DNA from: Eriocheir sinensis
Lineage: Eukaryota > Arthropoda > Malacostraca > Decapoda > Varunidae
Direction: 5' to 3'
Length of the DNA stretch: 64,000 bases
Assembly: GCF_024679095.1 (NCBI RefSeq)
Contig: NC_066513.1
Location: forward strand, 7,096,041-7,160,040
Shown: in pieces, positions 1-10,692 of the stretch
How the letters are laid out: each line of letters starts with the position of its first letter
How positions within the stretch are numbered: position 1 is the first letter of the stretch
The notes under the pieces: model-generated
Told to the model about the DNA's origin: nothing
Seen by the model: only the letters and a program-made list of their open reading frames with translations
The model's database searches: none
Made by a program: the position numbers and the translations under genes

Positions 1-334
1 CTAGGTTCATTACAAACAATTACACTCGAATGCCTGGAATAACAACACAGATCAAACAACAGATAAACGTGGACCCTCTTCACATACACAGACAAGCACA
101 CAGACTTACACTTATGTACAAGATCACAAACACTCACATTGGCATTGACCCACAAACATACCTACACAAGCCAAACAGTCAACGTGCTCAGTAACACACA
201 TCCATAAATACCAAACATATCACACTAACACCGACACATACAAGCACTCATACTTTCCACGCACCATACGTGACTGGAACAGCCTCCCTCAACAGATTTT
301 AGACTGTGGTACAATTGACTCATTCAGAAAATAA
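1..334 (+). pseudogene. 3' end of a jockey/CR1-like LINE ORF2 (copy A)
   Basis: Cut by the window start. It encodes the last part of a reverse transcriptase ORF including a YFPRTIRDWNSLPQ motif and the end SFRK-stop (332-334), typical of the C-terminal tail of jockey/CR1-superfamily ORF2 proteins. Relative to 43601-43935 a small indel near 186-195 shifts the frame. The matching, longer copy starts near 42470. Confidence 0.8.
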
Positions 335-755
335 ATACATACTCACTGGTCACCACAACACACCAACACTAACAATTACACTTGATTCACTTCCTTCCCC
401 TGCACACTCCCCGTCCCCCCAACAGCCAACAAATATGCGTGTTATGCACCATACAGGTGCCCTGCACATTATTATCCAGATCCAGATCCAGATGTTTCCG
501 CATCAGATGTATTTTGCATCAATATTTCATTGATTTTAAGCGTTGAAACACTGGTTTTTACTTTGAAATATGGCGAAATATAATAAAATTGGAGTACCGG
601 GATTCTTAGCACACAAATATTTCCTACTGCAGCTTATGAAAGTATGAATAAGGAATTAGGTCTGCTATTTTTGAGATTTTTTTTTTTTCTTTGACCTTAA
701 ATTCTTTTTTTTTTCTTTTTCTTTTTTTCATTTACTATTGTATAAAAACAAACTA
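335..755. other. LINE 3' flank, non-coding
   Basis: No coding signal. It holds a short ATCCAG tandem (474-493) and a T-rich stretch (about 675-730) just before the MITE at 756. The same sequence is at 43936-44361. Confidence 0.6.
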
Positions 756-1055
756 CAGAAGTCCCCCGCCGTTCACAGGTATTTGGTTCTGCGAGATTTC
801 CATGATCCGCGAATCCGCGATCAACAGGACTACAACGAGGCTTAGTTGAGAGGCGCACAAAAGCGTTTGATAGAGGAGTCCGGGTAGTCTGGGCGCCCAG
901 GGTGGCCCGAGTCGCTCTCTCAAACACACCCCTGGGCGCTACAGATCTCGTATACGCGAGTTTTCATCTGCGTTCGACGGGGGGTGTCACAAACACCCTA
1001 CCCGCGTATAAGCGAATCCGTAAACAATGAGGCCTTGAACGGCGGGGGGCTTCTG
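756..1055. mobile_element. 300-bp pogo/Tigger-type MITE (copy A)
   Basis: Terminal inverted repeats CAGAAGTCCCCCGCCGTTCA and TGAACGGCGGGGGGCTTCTG are near perfect. The element is bounded by TA on both sides (754-755, 1056-1057), the target duplication of Tc1/mariner/pogo elements. CAG...CTG ends point to a pogo/Tigger-type non-autonomous element. A 76-aa antisense frame inside it has no meaning. Confidence 0.85.
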
Positions 1056-1268
1056 TATATATAGCAAGCCTTAATTTCCTATCCTTCCTGATTAAAATGC
1101 TTTTTGAATGAAGAAAAATGGTCATCAAATAAGGGAGGAGTTACAATAAGAACATAAGCAATCCTGCTAACAGCTGTTTGCTCGGCGGTAAAAGTGCCCC
1201 CTGCCACTGTTACCCTAACAGTGCTGTTAAGGCCTTAACAAGCTTTGTGAATATCTATTAGTGCTTAA

Positions 1269-1757
1269 CCCCTTCACTACGGCCAGGCAAAAATAGCACC
1301 CCGTGCCGTATCCGGGATCGCCACATGCGCCAAATTTCAAATGTTGCTATTGAATATAACAGGCTTTCAGCCATAAACTCAACACAATCATCATGAATTA
1401 TATATGAAAACATGCAGAATTAAATGGTGTACATACAGAAACTCACTACCGGGCCAAAACAGCGCCCAGCCGTATCCTGGATCACCGACAGTGCAAAATT
1501 TCAAATGTTGCTATTGAATATAACAAGTTTTCAGCCATAAACTCAACATAATCATCATGTATTATATATGAAAACATGCAGAATCAAATGGTGCACATAA
1601 AGAAGCATAAATTAATTGATAATTTTGAGATGTAAGCAGAAATATAGATAAAATAACTTGTATATTGGCTAAAGCGCACCAGGACGCAGTATGCACGTCC
1701 TCGGATATGGCATGGGGCACGCAAGGACGCAGTATATGCGTCCTCAAGTTGAAGGGG
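1269..1757. mobile_element. piggyBac-type MITE with TTAA target (copy A)
   Basis: Ends CCCCTTCACTACGG and TGAAGGGG are flanked by TTAA at 1265-1268 and 1758-1761, the signature target of piggyBac elements. No transposase inside, so non-autonomous. Internal units containing GCAAGGACGCAGTAT-like sequence recur near the right end; a truncated relative lies at 42116-42246. The flanks (1056-1264, 1762-2000) carry a direct repeat TAACAGCTGTTTGCT at 1168 and 1799 and no gene. Confidence 0.75.
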
Positions 1758-2000
1758 TTAACAGAAAAATGTTAAGGCTAACATGAATATGTTAGTCTTA
1801 ACAGCTGTTTGCTAGTGGTAACAAGTTTTATGTATTTGGGCCCTGAAATCCCTGACTTGACTGCTGTACCATTAGAATTGGTGGATGATCAAATGCAAAA
1901 TAAGTAAGTACTAAAATTTCTATTTTTAACTTTATATTGTAATTTGAAATTATTATGCAGCCCCCCCAATTTTTTTTTTACCACGAGCCGCCACTGGTTA

Positions 2001-2166
2001 CAGTCACCTCTCGATTAACACGAGTATAAATAACGCATTTTTGATTTAACACAAGTTGATATTTTAGGAGATATGTTTAACTAACGCGATATGTTTGATT
2101 TAACACAAGTTTCATCGATGATATCATCGAGTGTGATGTCATTGATGAAACATTATTAATATATTG
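2001..2166. mobile_element. Orphan left end of a pogo/Tigger-like element (copy A)
   Basis: TA at 1999-2000 is followed by CAGTCACCTCTCGATTAACA, matching the terminal grammar of the other pogo-like ends here (CAGT...CCTC...). Further copies of GATTTAACACAAGTT lie at about 2043 and 2097. No matching right end was found, so it looks truncated by the foldback element that follows. Confidence 0.5.
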
Positions 2167-2878
2167 GTGGGTCACGGAAACAACAAAAACACACGCTCCC
2201 ACTCTACTCAAATTTGCTCCTCACCCGCGCCGGCCACCGCCCCTCCCCGCCCTGCGCCCCTGCCACCGGCCGCTCCCCTCACCTCGCCTGCCTCCCTCCT
2301 CTTCCCCCGACCGCCCATGCTGTTGGTAACAAGGACAACTCCCCCAAGTTGGAGTTTTCTAAAGAAAGAATTGCTGCACCACACTTGCAGGTCGATGACA
2401 CAACAAAGACATGTCCCCGCACTCACCATCACCACCCTGTTGATGCGTCGTCGTTCGCCGCCACCGTCTGCCGAACCCCCGCCCCGCCCTCCCCGTCCAT
2501 CCACCTCCTCACAGGAGGTGGAAGACAGGGTGAGGAGGGAGGAGGGAGAGCGGGGCGAGGACCCGGCAGACGACGACCAGCGACGCATCAACAAAGTAAT
2601 GTTGGTGAGTGCGGGGACGCGTCTTTGTTGTGTCAGCGACTTGCAAGTGCAGTGCAGCAATTCTTTCTTTAGAAAACTCCAACTCAAAGGAGTCATCCTT
2701 GTCACCAACAGCATGGGCAGTCAGAGGAAGAGGAGGGAGGCAGGCAAGGCGGGGTGGCGGAGGTGAGGGGAGCGGCCAGAGGTGGGGGCGCGGGGCAGTG
2801 AGGGGCGGTGGCTGGCGCGGGTGAAAAACAAATTTAAACATAATGAGAACGTGCACCTTAGCTGTTTCTGTGACCCAC
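2167..2878. mobile_element. Foldback element with long inverted arms (copy A)
   Basis: Outer ends GTGGGTCACGGAAACA (2167) and TGTTTCTGTGACCCAC (to 2878) are inverted repeats. Inside, roughly 2225-2480 and 2540-2820 are inverted copies of each other around a GC-rich centre. Frames are therefore open on both strands and give nearly the same peptide (MLLVTRxTPxSWSFLKKELL). This is a hairpin-forming foldback/MITE, not a gene. Confidence 0.8.
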
Positions 2879-2886
2879 AAACAAGA

Positions 2887-5117
2887 CAGTGGAAACTCAA
2901 TACTCAAACTCAATTCGTTCCAAATGGCTGTTCGAGTATCAAAAAGTTTGACTACCGATACCTATAAATCAGGTAATTCGTTCTCACCTTAGCAAAACCT
3001 TAAGTTTACAAAACTTTCAATGTAGTTTTTTTTATAATTTTGATTTGTACTTACCGTCAGTGAAGGCTAGTGATGGATAACGTAGAAGAGGAGGGGAGAA
3101 GGGTGGGGAGGAGGAGGGAGGTTATTCGTCTGGTAACTTGTCTCCTGGTGTGATTCCTGTGAACCCACTAGTGGAGGGCTGTGGCTCACTAACATTTGCA
3201 CTCTCACTAGATTCTTTTTTCAACAAGAATCTCTCTAATGTGATCTGCCTTTGCCTTTTTTTCAAAATGTCTCTGAAATGCTGCATCAAATTTTCATCAA
3301 ACTGGTTTATGTTTCTGTGTACGGCAGCAATATCAGGGTGGCACCTCTCCAAAAAGTTTCCCAACTCTGTCCACTGCTGCAAATATTTCTTGATCTCTGC
3401 AGTGGAGACTCTTTCCTTGCTGTTCCCCTCCTCCTCCCCTGAAGACAGCTCCTCAGTTACCTCCTGCAGCTGTTCCTGGTGAGGTTGACGCAGCTCGTCA
3501 GTGGTGAGGTCTTCAGAGTGTGCTTGCACCAGCTCCTCCACATCATCACTGTCCACCTCAATGCCTATGGCCCTCCCCAGAGACACAATGTCCTCCACCA
3601 CAGCAGACTCCTGGACTGAAGGCTCGAATCCCTCAAAATCCTTGGCTGTCACACAGGTCGGCCACAGATTTTTCAAGGCAGACTGCAAGGACCTCACAGA
3701 AACTTGACCCCAGGCTTTATCTACAAGCCTTAGGCAGTGGAGGATACTGAAGTGATTCTTCCAAAACTCCCTCAGAGTGAGCTCTGTTTCAGAAGTCACC
3801 TCAAAGCACCTCTCAAAAAGTGCTTTTGTGTACAGCTTCTTAAAGCTGGCAATGACATTCTGGTCCATGGGTTGGATCAGTGGCGTGGTGTTGGGGGGGA
3901 GGAACATCACTTCTATGAATTTATACCCCTTACCCAATTCTTCTTCCACGCCTGGAGGGTGTGCAGGGGCATTGTCCATCAACAGGAGGGCCTTGAGTGG
4001 TAGATTTTTCTCTATTAGGTATGTCTTCACTGCAGGTGCAAACACCTCCACAAACCACTCCGTGAAGAACTGCCTGGTTGTCCAGGCTTTCTTGTTTGCC
4101 CTCCACACCACACTGAGTTTGCTCTTTTGCACACCGTTCTTCTTGAATGGCCTGGGGTTTTCCGAATGGTACACCAACAGCGGTTTAATTTTGCAGTCGC
4201 CACTAGCATTGGCGCACAGAAGCAGGGTTAGCCTGTCTTTCATGGGCTTGTGTCCTGGCAAACACTTCTCTTCCTTTGTTATATAGGTCCTGTTGGGTAG
4301 TTTTTTCCAAAACAGGCCTGTCTCATCACAATTAAAGACCTGTTGTGGGCTTAAGCGCTCCTTATCCACAAATTTCTTAAATTCAGGCACAAACTTCTCG
4401 GCGGCAGCTTTGTCAGCACTTGCGGCCTCGCCGTGCCTCACAACAGAATGAATTCCAGTTCTCTTCTTGAAATTCCCAAACCACCCCTTACTAGCTTTAA
4501 AATCTTCACTGGAGTCAGAGGTAGTATCACAAATAAGATCACCATGGAGCCGCCTAGCCTTCACACAAATTATGCCCTCTGACATAGAATCACCAGCCAT
4601 CTGCCTTTCGTTTATCCACACCAACAATTTTTCCATTTCTTCGACTGCCGCAGATCGCTTAAGTTGCTTTTTCACACCCATCGCCACATCAGCTCCCTTA
4701 ATGGCCTCCTTGTTCTTCAGTATGGTGGCTACTGTAGATTTCGCCATACAATACTCAGCTGCAAGATCGGTGATTCTTGCTCCTTTCTCGTATTTATCAA
4801 TAATCTCCTTTTTCCATTCAATGGTCGTCACTACATTCTTCCTTTTAGGCCTATTTTCACCACTAATAAGCCTCTTTGGTGCCATTGTAAGTTTCTAAAT
4901 GAAAAACCACAGACAGAACGCAGGAGAATGTTGTTGTTCTCACGACCGTGGCGGGACAACTGGCGGCGGCGGGGAGGGAGAGGCCAGGAGCCTTTGTTTA
5001 CAACCACGTGTGCGGACGTTCGAGTACCAGATATTTTTTCGAGTACCAAGTTGAACTTTTGCGTTCGAGTATCGAAAAGTTTGACTTCCAAGACGTTCAA
5101 GTATTGAGTCTTCACTG
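2887..5117 (-). mobile_element. Autonomous Tigger-like (pogo) DNA transposon (copy A)
   Basis: 2231 bp. Left end CAGTGGAAACTCAATACT and, on the other strand, right end CAGTGAAGACTCAATACT are imperfect TIRs. TA flanks the right end (5118-5119); the left TA is GA here but TA in copy B. Sub-terminal TTCGAGTAYC motifs occur at 2931, 5019, 5038 and 5064, with a longer direct copy continuing to AGTTTGACT at 2931 and 5064; these may bind transposase (inference). It carries one intact transposase gene. Confidence 0.93.
3122..4885 (-). CDS. Tigger-like DDE transposase, intact, 587 aa (copy A)
   Basis: Cut-and-paste transposase of the pogo/Tigger group (DDE_1 with CENP-B-type DNA-binding N-terminus). 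Seen: a psq/CENP-B-like HTH in residues about 15-60 (ITDLAAEYCMAKSTVATIL), a second HTH-type segment near 85-150 (KGWFGNFKKRTGI), then a catalytic core with FNCDETGLFW (D187), LLLMDNAPAH (D304) and IQPMDQNVIASF (D341). D304-D341 spacing gives DD36D. The acidic C-terminal tail (about 430-510) is poorly conserved in such proteins. The frame is uninterrupted and lies between matching TIRs, so the element could have been recently active. Against copy B, residue 260 is V not M and 409 is P not L; at least three other substitutions are silent. The start ATG is the first in the frame and lies within the element. Confidence 0.95.
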   Translation of the reverse strand: MAPKRLISGENRPKRKNVVTTIEWKKEIIDKYEKGARITDLAAEYCMAKSTVATILKNKEAIKGADVAMGVKKQLKRSAAVEEMEKLLVWINERQMAGDSMSEGIICVKARRLHGDLICDTTSDSSEDFKASKGWFGNFKKRTGIHSVVRHGEAASADKAAAEKFVPEFKKFVDKERLSPQQVFNCDETGLFWKKLPNRTYITKEEKCLPGHKPMKDRLTLLLCANASGDCKIKPLLVYHSENPRPFKKNGVQKSKLSVVWRANKKAWTTRQFFTEWFVEVFAPAVKTYLIEKNLPLKALLLMDNAPAHPPGVEEELGKGYKFIEVMFLPPNTTPLIQPMDQNVIASFKKLYTKALFERCFEVTSETELTLREFWKNHFSILHCLRLVDKAWGQVSVRSLQSALKNLWPTCVTAKDFEGFEPSVQESAVVEDIVSLGRAIGIEVDSDDVEELVQAHSEDLTTDELRQPHQEQLQEVTEELSSGEEEGNSKERVSTAEIKKYLQQWTELGNFLERCHPDIAAVHRNINQFDENLMQHFRDILKKRQRQITLERFLLKKESSESANVSEPQPSTSGFTGITPGDKLPDE

Positions 5118-5478
5118 TATTGCAATGCTAGCGATTTTCCTGCTAGATCTAGAGATTTTGGGAAATGATACAGCGGGAACATTTGCCATCTAGCGAGTAA
5201 CATTTTAGTGAAAATGCCTATTTAGGCAATTTTGGAGAGTATTATTATTGTATTGCTTAAAATCTAGTGATTTGAGGCTCTGATCTAGCAATTTTGGGGG
5301 GTGAATCTAGCAGGACTGAAATTTTTTTTATGGCAACACCGTAAACAACAGCAGATCAAATCCGTGCCGTTGTTTTGAGGGTGCCATTGTTTTGGATGCC
5401 AGATAAATGAGGTTCTACTGAACACATATGAAAATCTTGTACTTATTGAGCATATTAATAAATTATTGTGGTCTCCAG
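5118..5478. other. Non-coding spacer with pogo-like remnants
   Basis: AT-rich, no gene. The segment ending GGTTCTACTG (about 5410-5420) resembles the right end of a pogo-like MITE, without a recognisable partner. Matches 48738-49098. Confidence 0.4.
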
Positions 5479-7129
5479 GGGTGGGTTTCATCATAGTGCT
5501 CTCCCAAGCGTGGTGACGTCACGCGCAGTTGGGAGAATTTCTTGGGCATGTTTCATCACCGCGCCACAAGCACTTCCAAGTAGGATTGGGGGCGGTCTTG
5601 GGAGTAACCAGCGTTGCCAATCTTCCGCGTCGCTTTGACGTCTAATATGTCTTCAATTAACCTAAATTACACTTCTTATATATAATTATGGAATTATAAA
5701 TATAAACAATTGATATTTAGTTGAAATACAGCGATAGTATCTTCATTGTAAGGAATATGTGCACATATTTTTTTTCCGTCTGCATCTTCAACGGCACCAC
5801 GGTGTAAACAAACATTTAGTGAGTCGTGAGTAGACCCTGGCCACCTCGCCACCATGGCCCGCAGCTTGTACTGTGCATCAAATAACACTTGCACATTGAT
5901 GCTGTGGTAGTTCTTGCGGTTGACGTACACTTCTTCGTGCTCATGTGGGGTCACTATTCTTACGTGGGTGCCATCAACAGCACCCACCACACCGGGAAAA
6001 CCAGCAATTTCGGCACACTCTGCCTTCATTCTCTGCTGCTCCCCCGGTTTAAAAGGAAGCCCATGAACCGCCTCATATTCTCTTGTGTCACGAGAGCATC
6101 CACGGTCTGGGTGATGATTCTGCTGACTGTGGCCCGGGAAACTCTAAAGTCATCTGCGCTGCACTGCTGCATTTTCTCGGTGGCGAGGTATCGCAGAGTC
6201 AACGCCACTTTCAGCTCCGCTGTGACCGCACGGCTCCTCTCAGTCCTGTTGCCAATCACGTGTCGCACCAAGTCAGTGACGAACAACAGGCCAGCACGAT
6301 CCACCCTGTACCTCTTCTTGAACTCGGTGTCATTGTACTCGTTAACCCTCTCGCGCATGATGACGCGTTTCGCGTCATCAAAGTAAAAGGTCCTGGCGCA
6401 CGATGACGCGAAACGAGTCATAAAAGTAAAAAAAATGATTAAAAATTAAATTTTCGGTGAAAGTGCGTAAAATTTGGAGTGTCATTTGTTGGGATACGTT
6501 TCTTAGAGGTAACATATGGCAACCTTTCTAAGGAACGTATATGAGGAACGTGGAGCGATTTTTAGTTGTTAACCTACTCTGACGGGAGAGGAAAAAATAC
6601 AGTTTTCTTGGTGTAACTCAGGAACTAATAGGCGTACAAAGATTTTGAGGATACCATAAGAATCCTCACTAAAATCCGCTTCGAAACATATATTCGGCTA
6701 AAAAAGTTGGCCCACAAAATTTCGAGATAGCAAGTGGGGAAGAGTTGGTACTTAGGATTTATTGTCTACAATACTCTATACGGAGACTTGAAACGAGTGT
6801 CTTGTTTATATATATTTTTCCTCTATTTTTATTTGCGCATGTTCTAGTATCTTACTGTGCGCGAGAGGGTTAAAGATGTCCCTTCTCGGGCGAAAATTCC
6901 TTGGTCGGTGCTGGCGGGGTTGTTCACGGGCTGCCATGTTTACAGTCTGACGCTTGGAACCTTCCTTGGGAGCGCTTGGGAGACCCCGCACGGCCTCCCA
7001 AGGCGGCGAGCGAGATAGGCAGAGTTCTAAGGCTTGGGAGCTTTCGTGAAACATGCCCAAGGTTTCTTGCACGTTTGGGACTCCTTGAGCACACTTCCAA
7101 GGACTTGGGAACTTTGATGAAACCCACCC
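5479..7129 (-). mobile_element. PIF/Harbinger DNA transposon (copy A)
   Basis: Ends GGGTGGGTTTCATCA and TGATGAAACCCACCC are inverted repeats flanked on both sides by CAG (5476-5478 and 7130-7132). A 3-bp CWG-type duplication is known for some Harbinger elements. The inverted homology extends imperfectly inward for over 100 bp, including CTTGGGCATGTTTCA (5537) against TGAAACATGCCCAAG (7047). It contains the broken HARBI1-like nuclease. Confidence 0.8.
5694..6421 (-). pseudogene. HARBI1-like PIF/Harbinger transposase, frameshifted (copy A)
   Basis: DDE nuclease of PIF/Harbinger elements. The upstream frame (6421 down to 6026) holds the N-terminal HTH-like region (VSRATVSRIITQTVDALV); the downstream frame (6029 to 5694) holds VVGAVDGTHVRI, with the first catalytic D, then YHSINVQVLFDAQYKL and RWPGSTHDS, with the second. 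The frames are joined by a one-base shift near 6030 at CCGGGGGAGC. The third acidic motif is not visible because the frame ends soon after HIPYNEDTIAVFQ, so the C-terminus is lost or lies beyond an intron. Copy B is open through this shift but broken elsewhere. Confidence 0.85.
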
Positions 7130-9286
7130 CAGTTCTTCAGTCTGACTTTTATTTCCCATTTTTGTCATCTTTCTGGGTCTCTGGAAAATCTGTGCAGTAT
7201 TTTACCCATCCCAGAATGTACAGCACAACCGTGGCCTCTGAAAGATAATGGCCTGGGTCTCAAATTGATTTCATCAAAAGATCAGGTGGATTTTCAGATT
7301 TTAAGTAACGAGTAGCAATATTTTTTTTAGCAAAAAACAAAAAAAAATGTGAAATGAGTTAAAGACAGCAAAAAATAGTAGATAGGGTGTGACAACTTCT
7401 GCAAAAGTATTAGCACAATTGTCTGTGCATATCTGTGTAATTTAACCCACCGAACCTCAGGCTATAGGTACACACTGCTGCAACCATTTTTACCTTTTTT
7501 TCTTTTCTTTTAAAAAGGTAAGAAATGTCCTAAAAAACACGCAGAATGGTATAAAATCCCTTACTGTCAATGTAAAATTATCTAGAAAATGCCCAAACAG
7601 CGTTTGAAGGTCCCCTGCCAGGTCTGGTGTTTCAAACTTAACGCGCCCAGGCTGTCAATGGGCGGCCACCAGCCGTTGCCACGTCACTGCAGTGGCATAT
7701 CTGGAGCAGTGTTGCAGAAGCTCTGGAAGTTTCGTATCTACCACTTAGACCACTTTGTATTACTTATATTTAGGCCAAATATTGTTTCTAAGTGTCAGAA
7801 TAATTGTGGGAGTAATGAGAGCACAATGTTGACAAGTACATGTGGCAAGTGTTTGCGTGGATGGGCCATCATCCTTGAATTCGGGGGTCATGATGGGAAG
7901 CAACAAGTTTAGGGCAGACTCAAACAAAGCATATTGTTCTTTTTTTTTTTGTTTCACAGACTTTACTTTTCAGTTAATCGCTTTGAAAAAAATACAATAG
8001 AGCTTTGTTTACGTATCTACATTTTGTTGGAAGTGAATTTTTATATTTTTTGTTTCGACTTCGAAGAAATAAAAATACAATTTTTTGTCACTTATAATTT
8101 TCTCCACGTTGTGTCCCGTTTTCTTTTGACATTTTTTTTAAAATTCATTCCCAACAAAACATTGCCCTTTAGTTGTAGTTTTAAATGATACCTATCTAAA
8201 GCCGGTCAGACTTTTTACCGATTTTGTTAAATTTTTTGAAGTGTAAAAAACTACTTTTCGAGATATTGACTCCTAAAGATTTTTTTTACATTTCTCCCTG
8301 TCTTGCCATTTGTATTTATTTGATTAGCACGAAACTTTCACACATTATTGTGTATACCTTGTTGACTTACTGGAGAATGATAAGGCATCTGGTCCCCCTT
8401 CATAATAAAGTTTTAATCAATCAAACGTGAGGGTGTCAGAAAGTCAAGGTTTTCCACCACGACCGTACTGGGCAATTCTGCCTCTCGAACAGTGTTTGTA
8501 GCTAAGAAAGCAACACGGTGATGAAAGTTTTGCTTGTAATCAGGCTCAATGTTCACAAATCTGTGAATAATCTGCTGTCGCTGCTGCAATAATGTCTCAT
8601 AAGGCAATGTAGCTGACTCTGCAATTGGTGGTGATGTAGGTGGTGGTGGAGTAAGTGCTGTCGAAGCAGGTGGTGGTGGAAAAAGGTGGAAAAAATATTC
8701 TTTTTTTACGTATATACAAGCATTGAATGATATCGCATATGTTGACGTGTGTGTGTGCGGCTATGACGCAACAGCACAGGACATTTAAAAATGGCCTCCA
8801 GGGGGGAGGGGTTTTAATTATACAAAAACAAACCTCACTATCTGGTAGTTTAGGTTTTTCCGGCCATGCTGAGCGAAAAAATTGTACTTTTCCAATTTTA
8901 AATATATTCGCCAATAAATACCCCGTAGTCGCCCCCCTTAACCTGAGAAAAGCGATCCCAGGGTTGAAGAGAGCCATTGTCAGGTGACTGGTTGACTAAA
9001 AAATCGAGTCTCTCAGAATTCGAAAAACTACCTCAGCGCCTTTGGAATATTGGAGTGCATAGGACAGTGAAAACAAAAATGTTCTAAACCTATTTGTGGC
9101 AGCAGTCAATAAATGGGATTTAGCTGAGTGCTGACAACCCCTGGGACATGCGAGGGGGGACTACGTGCAACGAGGCAAGACGAGGGACATGAGCGTAAAT
9201 GACACGTACCACGTACAGATTTGTAACTACTAATATACATCTCATCTATATCTTATTTTTTTTAGTTTATCAATAATTTATAAATA
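7130..9286. other. Low-information stretch, probable intron/old repeats (copy A)
   Basis: No recognisable protein. A 107-codon plus frame (7589-7912) and a 64-codon minus frame (8413-8607, PYETLLQQRQQIIHRFV), the latter preceded in frame by a Pro-rich segment, are present in both copies but match nothing I know. The part 7960-8440 differs from copy B about one base in ten by eye, far more than its flanks. Confidence 0.5.
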
Positions 9287-9707
9287 CAGGTAGCTCTCAA
9301 TTTACGGGAGTTTGGTTTACACGTTTTTTAAATAACGCGGGGTCCAAAATCCAAATAAATGTTTAATTTACACGTTTTTTCACTTATACGCGATATTTTA
9401 TGGAGTGGCCACCAGATGTCACACGCAAATGGACTCACACGGCGCTGCAGCCACACAGCTGAGCTCAGTTTTCCCCGCGCGCCACTTGAACAACAATACA
9501 GCACCCACGCTGCCACACTACTCAACAATAGAGGTGGGCAGGTACCAGTACCAGTACTAACGGTACCAGCTATACGGTACGGTACTGGTACCAGACTGCT
9601 CGGTACCAGTACCAATACTAGCCAGTCACTCATGGTGTCCCTCATTTCTTCCTCACACGAGTGAGGCTGAGACTGAGTGCCTGAGTGGATATCTCTGTGA
9701 TATGGAT

Positions 9708-9773
<66 letters not shown>

Positions 9774-9891
9774 CTGAATGAAGTGAATATTTATTTTTCA
9801 ATAGAAACCTACCTCTTGTTTGATTTACATTGTTTTTGATTTACGCGACCTCTTCAAGGACACAATACTCGCATAAATCGAGAGTTACCTG
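9287..9891. mobile_element. pogo/Tigger-type MITE with embedded repeats (copy A)
   Basis: Ends CAGGTAGCTCTCAATTTACG and ATAAATCGAGAGTTACCTG are inverted, flanked by TA (9285-9286, 9892-9893). Inside are a tract of GGTACC/AGTACC units (about 9538-9626), perhaps a second small nested MITE, and a 61-bp (CT)n array (9711-9771). The array is only about 23 bp in copy B. Confidence 0.8.
9711..9771. repeat. (CT)n microsatellite
   Basis: Uninterrupted CT dinucleotides within the MITE. The equivalent at 53307-53329 is much shorter. Confidence 0.97.
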
Positions 9892-10056
9892 TAAGACATA
9901 CTACAAGATGAGGCAAGACGATTGACGTGGGCAAAATGAATGACGGGGATAGTGGGTAGTCCTACTGAGTGTTGCCATATATTACATGATCCAGTCCAAT
10001 TTTCAGCCATCTAAACCTACTGGCACAGTTTCAGTACACGTTCAAAAATCGCACTT

Positions 10057-10095
10057 AATTGAGGCTTGTCGCCTCTCCTCAGGCAAGCCTCAATT
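10057..10095. repeat. Small hairpin
   Basis: AATTGAGGCTTG and CAAGCCTCAATT form a perfect 12-bp stem with a 15-bp loop, and the TTGAGG...TCGCC...CTCAGG unit is partly repeated downstream. Present in both copies. Confidence 0.7.
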
Positions 10096-10137
10096 GAGGT
10101 CTGTCGCCGTTCTCAGGTTAAAAAAATAAATAATTAA

Positions 10138-10692
10138 GTAAAATTTCTCCATTGTTTCTCAACTGACAAGCACCCAAAGCATGACTATTGCACAGAGGGA
10201 CCTGAATATTGGTGCCTTTACAACAGGTGTCTGGCACGTAATGAAGATCCACCATCCCACTCCTCAATGAAAGTGTACTCTCCTTTGACAGATGCTTAGT
10301 TATGAGAAGTGAAGGCGATTTAGGATCGCCTAACCACCGACGAGATGACATCAAAATGTCTTCGTGGGATGACACAAAACAGGAATGAATCACTACGTCA
10401 GAAATTGGGGTATATGCCCTAAGATTAAGAACACTACATAAATGTATATCGATTCTGCCACCGCCACCACTATTGCTCATTACAATGGTGGATATGTCAG
10501 TGCAAATTTACTTGACATTTTGGAAATTACAACATAATCAGGAAAGAAAAAAACGCCTGCAGAAGGACATGAAAATGCATGAACTTTTCAAGAGAAGAAC
10601 ATGAAAGAAGAATCTAAGGAGGGAATTGATAGATTATGCATAAGGGGCCCTCTAGTCCACGCGAATTTACCCTGTCACACAAAGTTGCTGTT
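10138..10692 (+). pseudogene. MULE-like transposase C-terminal remnant, decayed (copy A)
   Basis: Same sequence as the open frame at 53697-54251, but several in-frame stops and indels interrupt it. The core MTQNRNESL is still readable. Divergence from copy B is roughly 15% by eye, against near identity in the flanks. Confidence 0.5.

Noticed and set aside
697..927. 76-codon minus-strand ORF, identical at 44303-44533
   Set aside because: Falls across the MITE at 756-1055 and its T-rich flank; not a gene.
2164..2766. 200-codon plus-strand ORF and 168-codon minus-strand ORF
   Set aside because: They are mirror images produced by the foldback element at 2167-2878; the peptides are nearly the same from both strands.
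7589..7912. 107-codon ORF conserved in both block copies
   Set aside because: Conservation only reflects the recent block duplication; no motif, splice context or family likeness was seen.
8597..8977. Thr/Pro-rich frame upstream of PYETLLQQRQQ as a host exon
   Set aside because: Looked exon-like, but no convincing splice sites or known domain, and the adjoining part is in a strongly divergent patch; kept only as a remark.
9328..9801. 157-codon ORF with an Arg-Glu run
   Set aside because: The run is the (CT)n array read on the minus strand; the frame differs between the two block copies.
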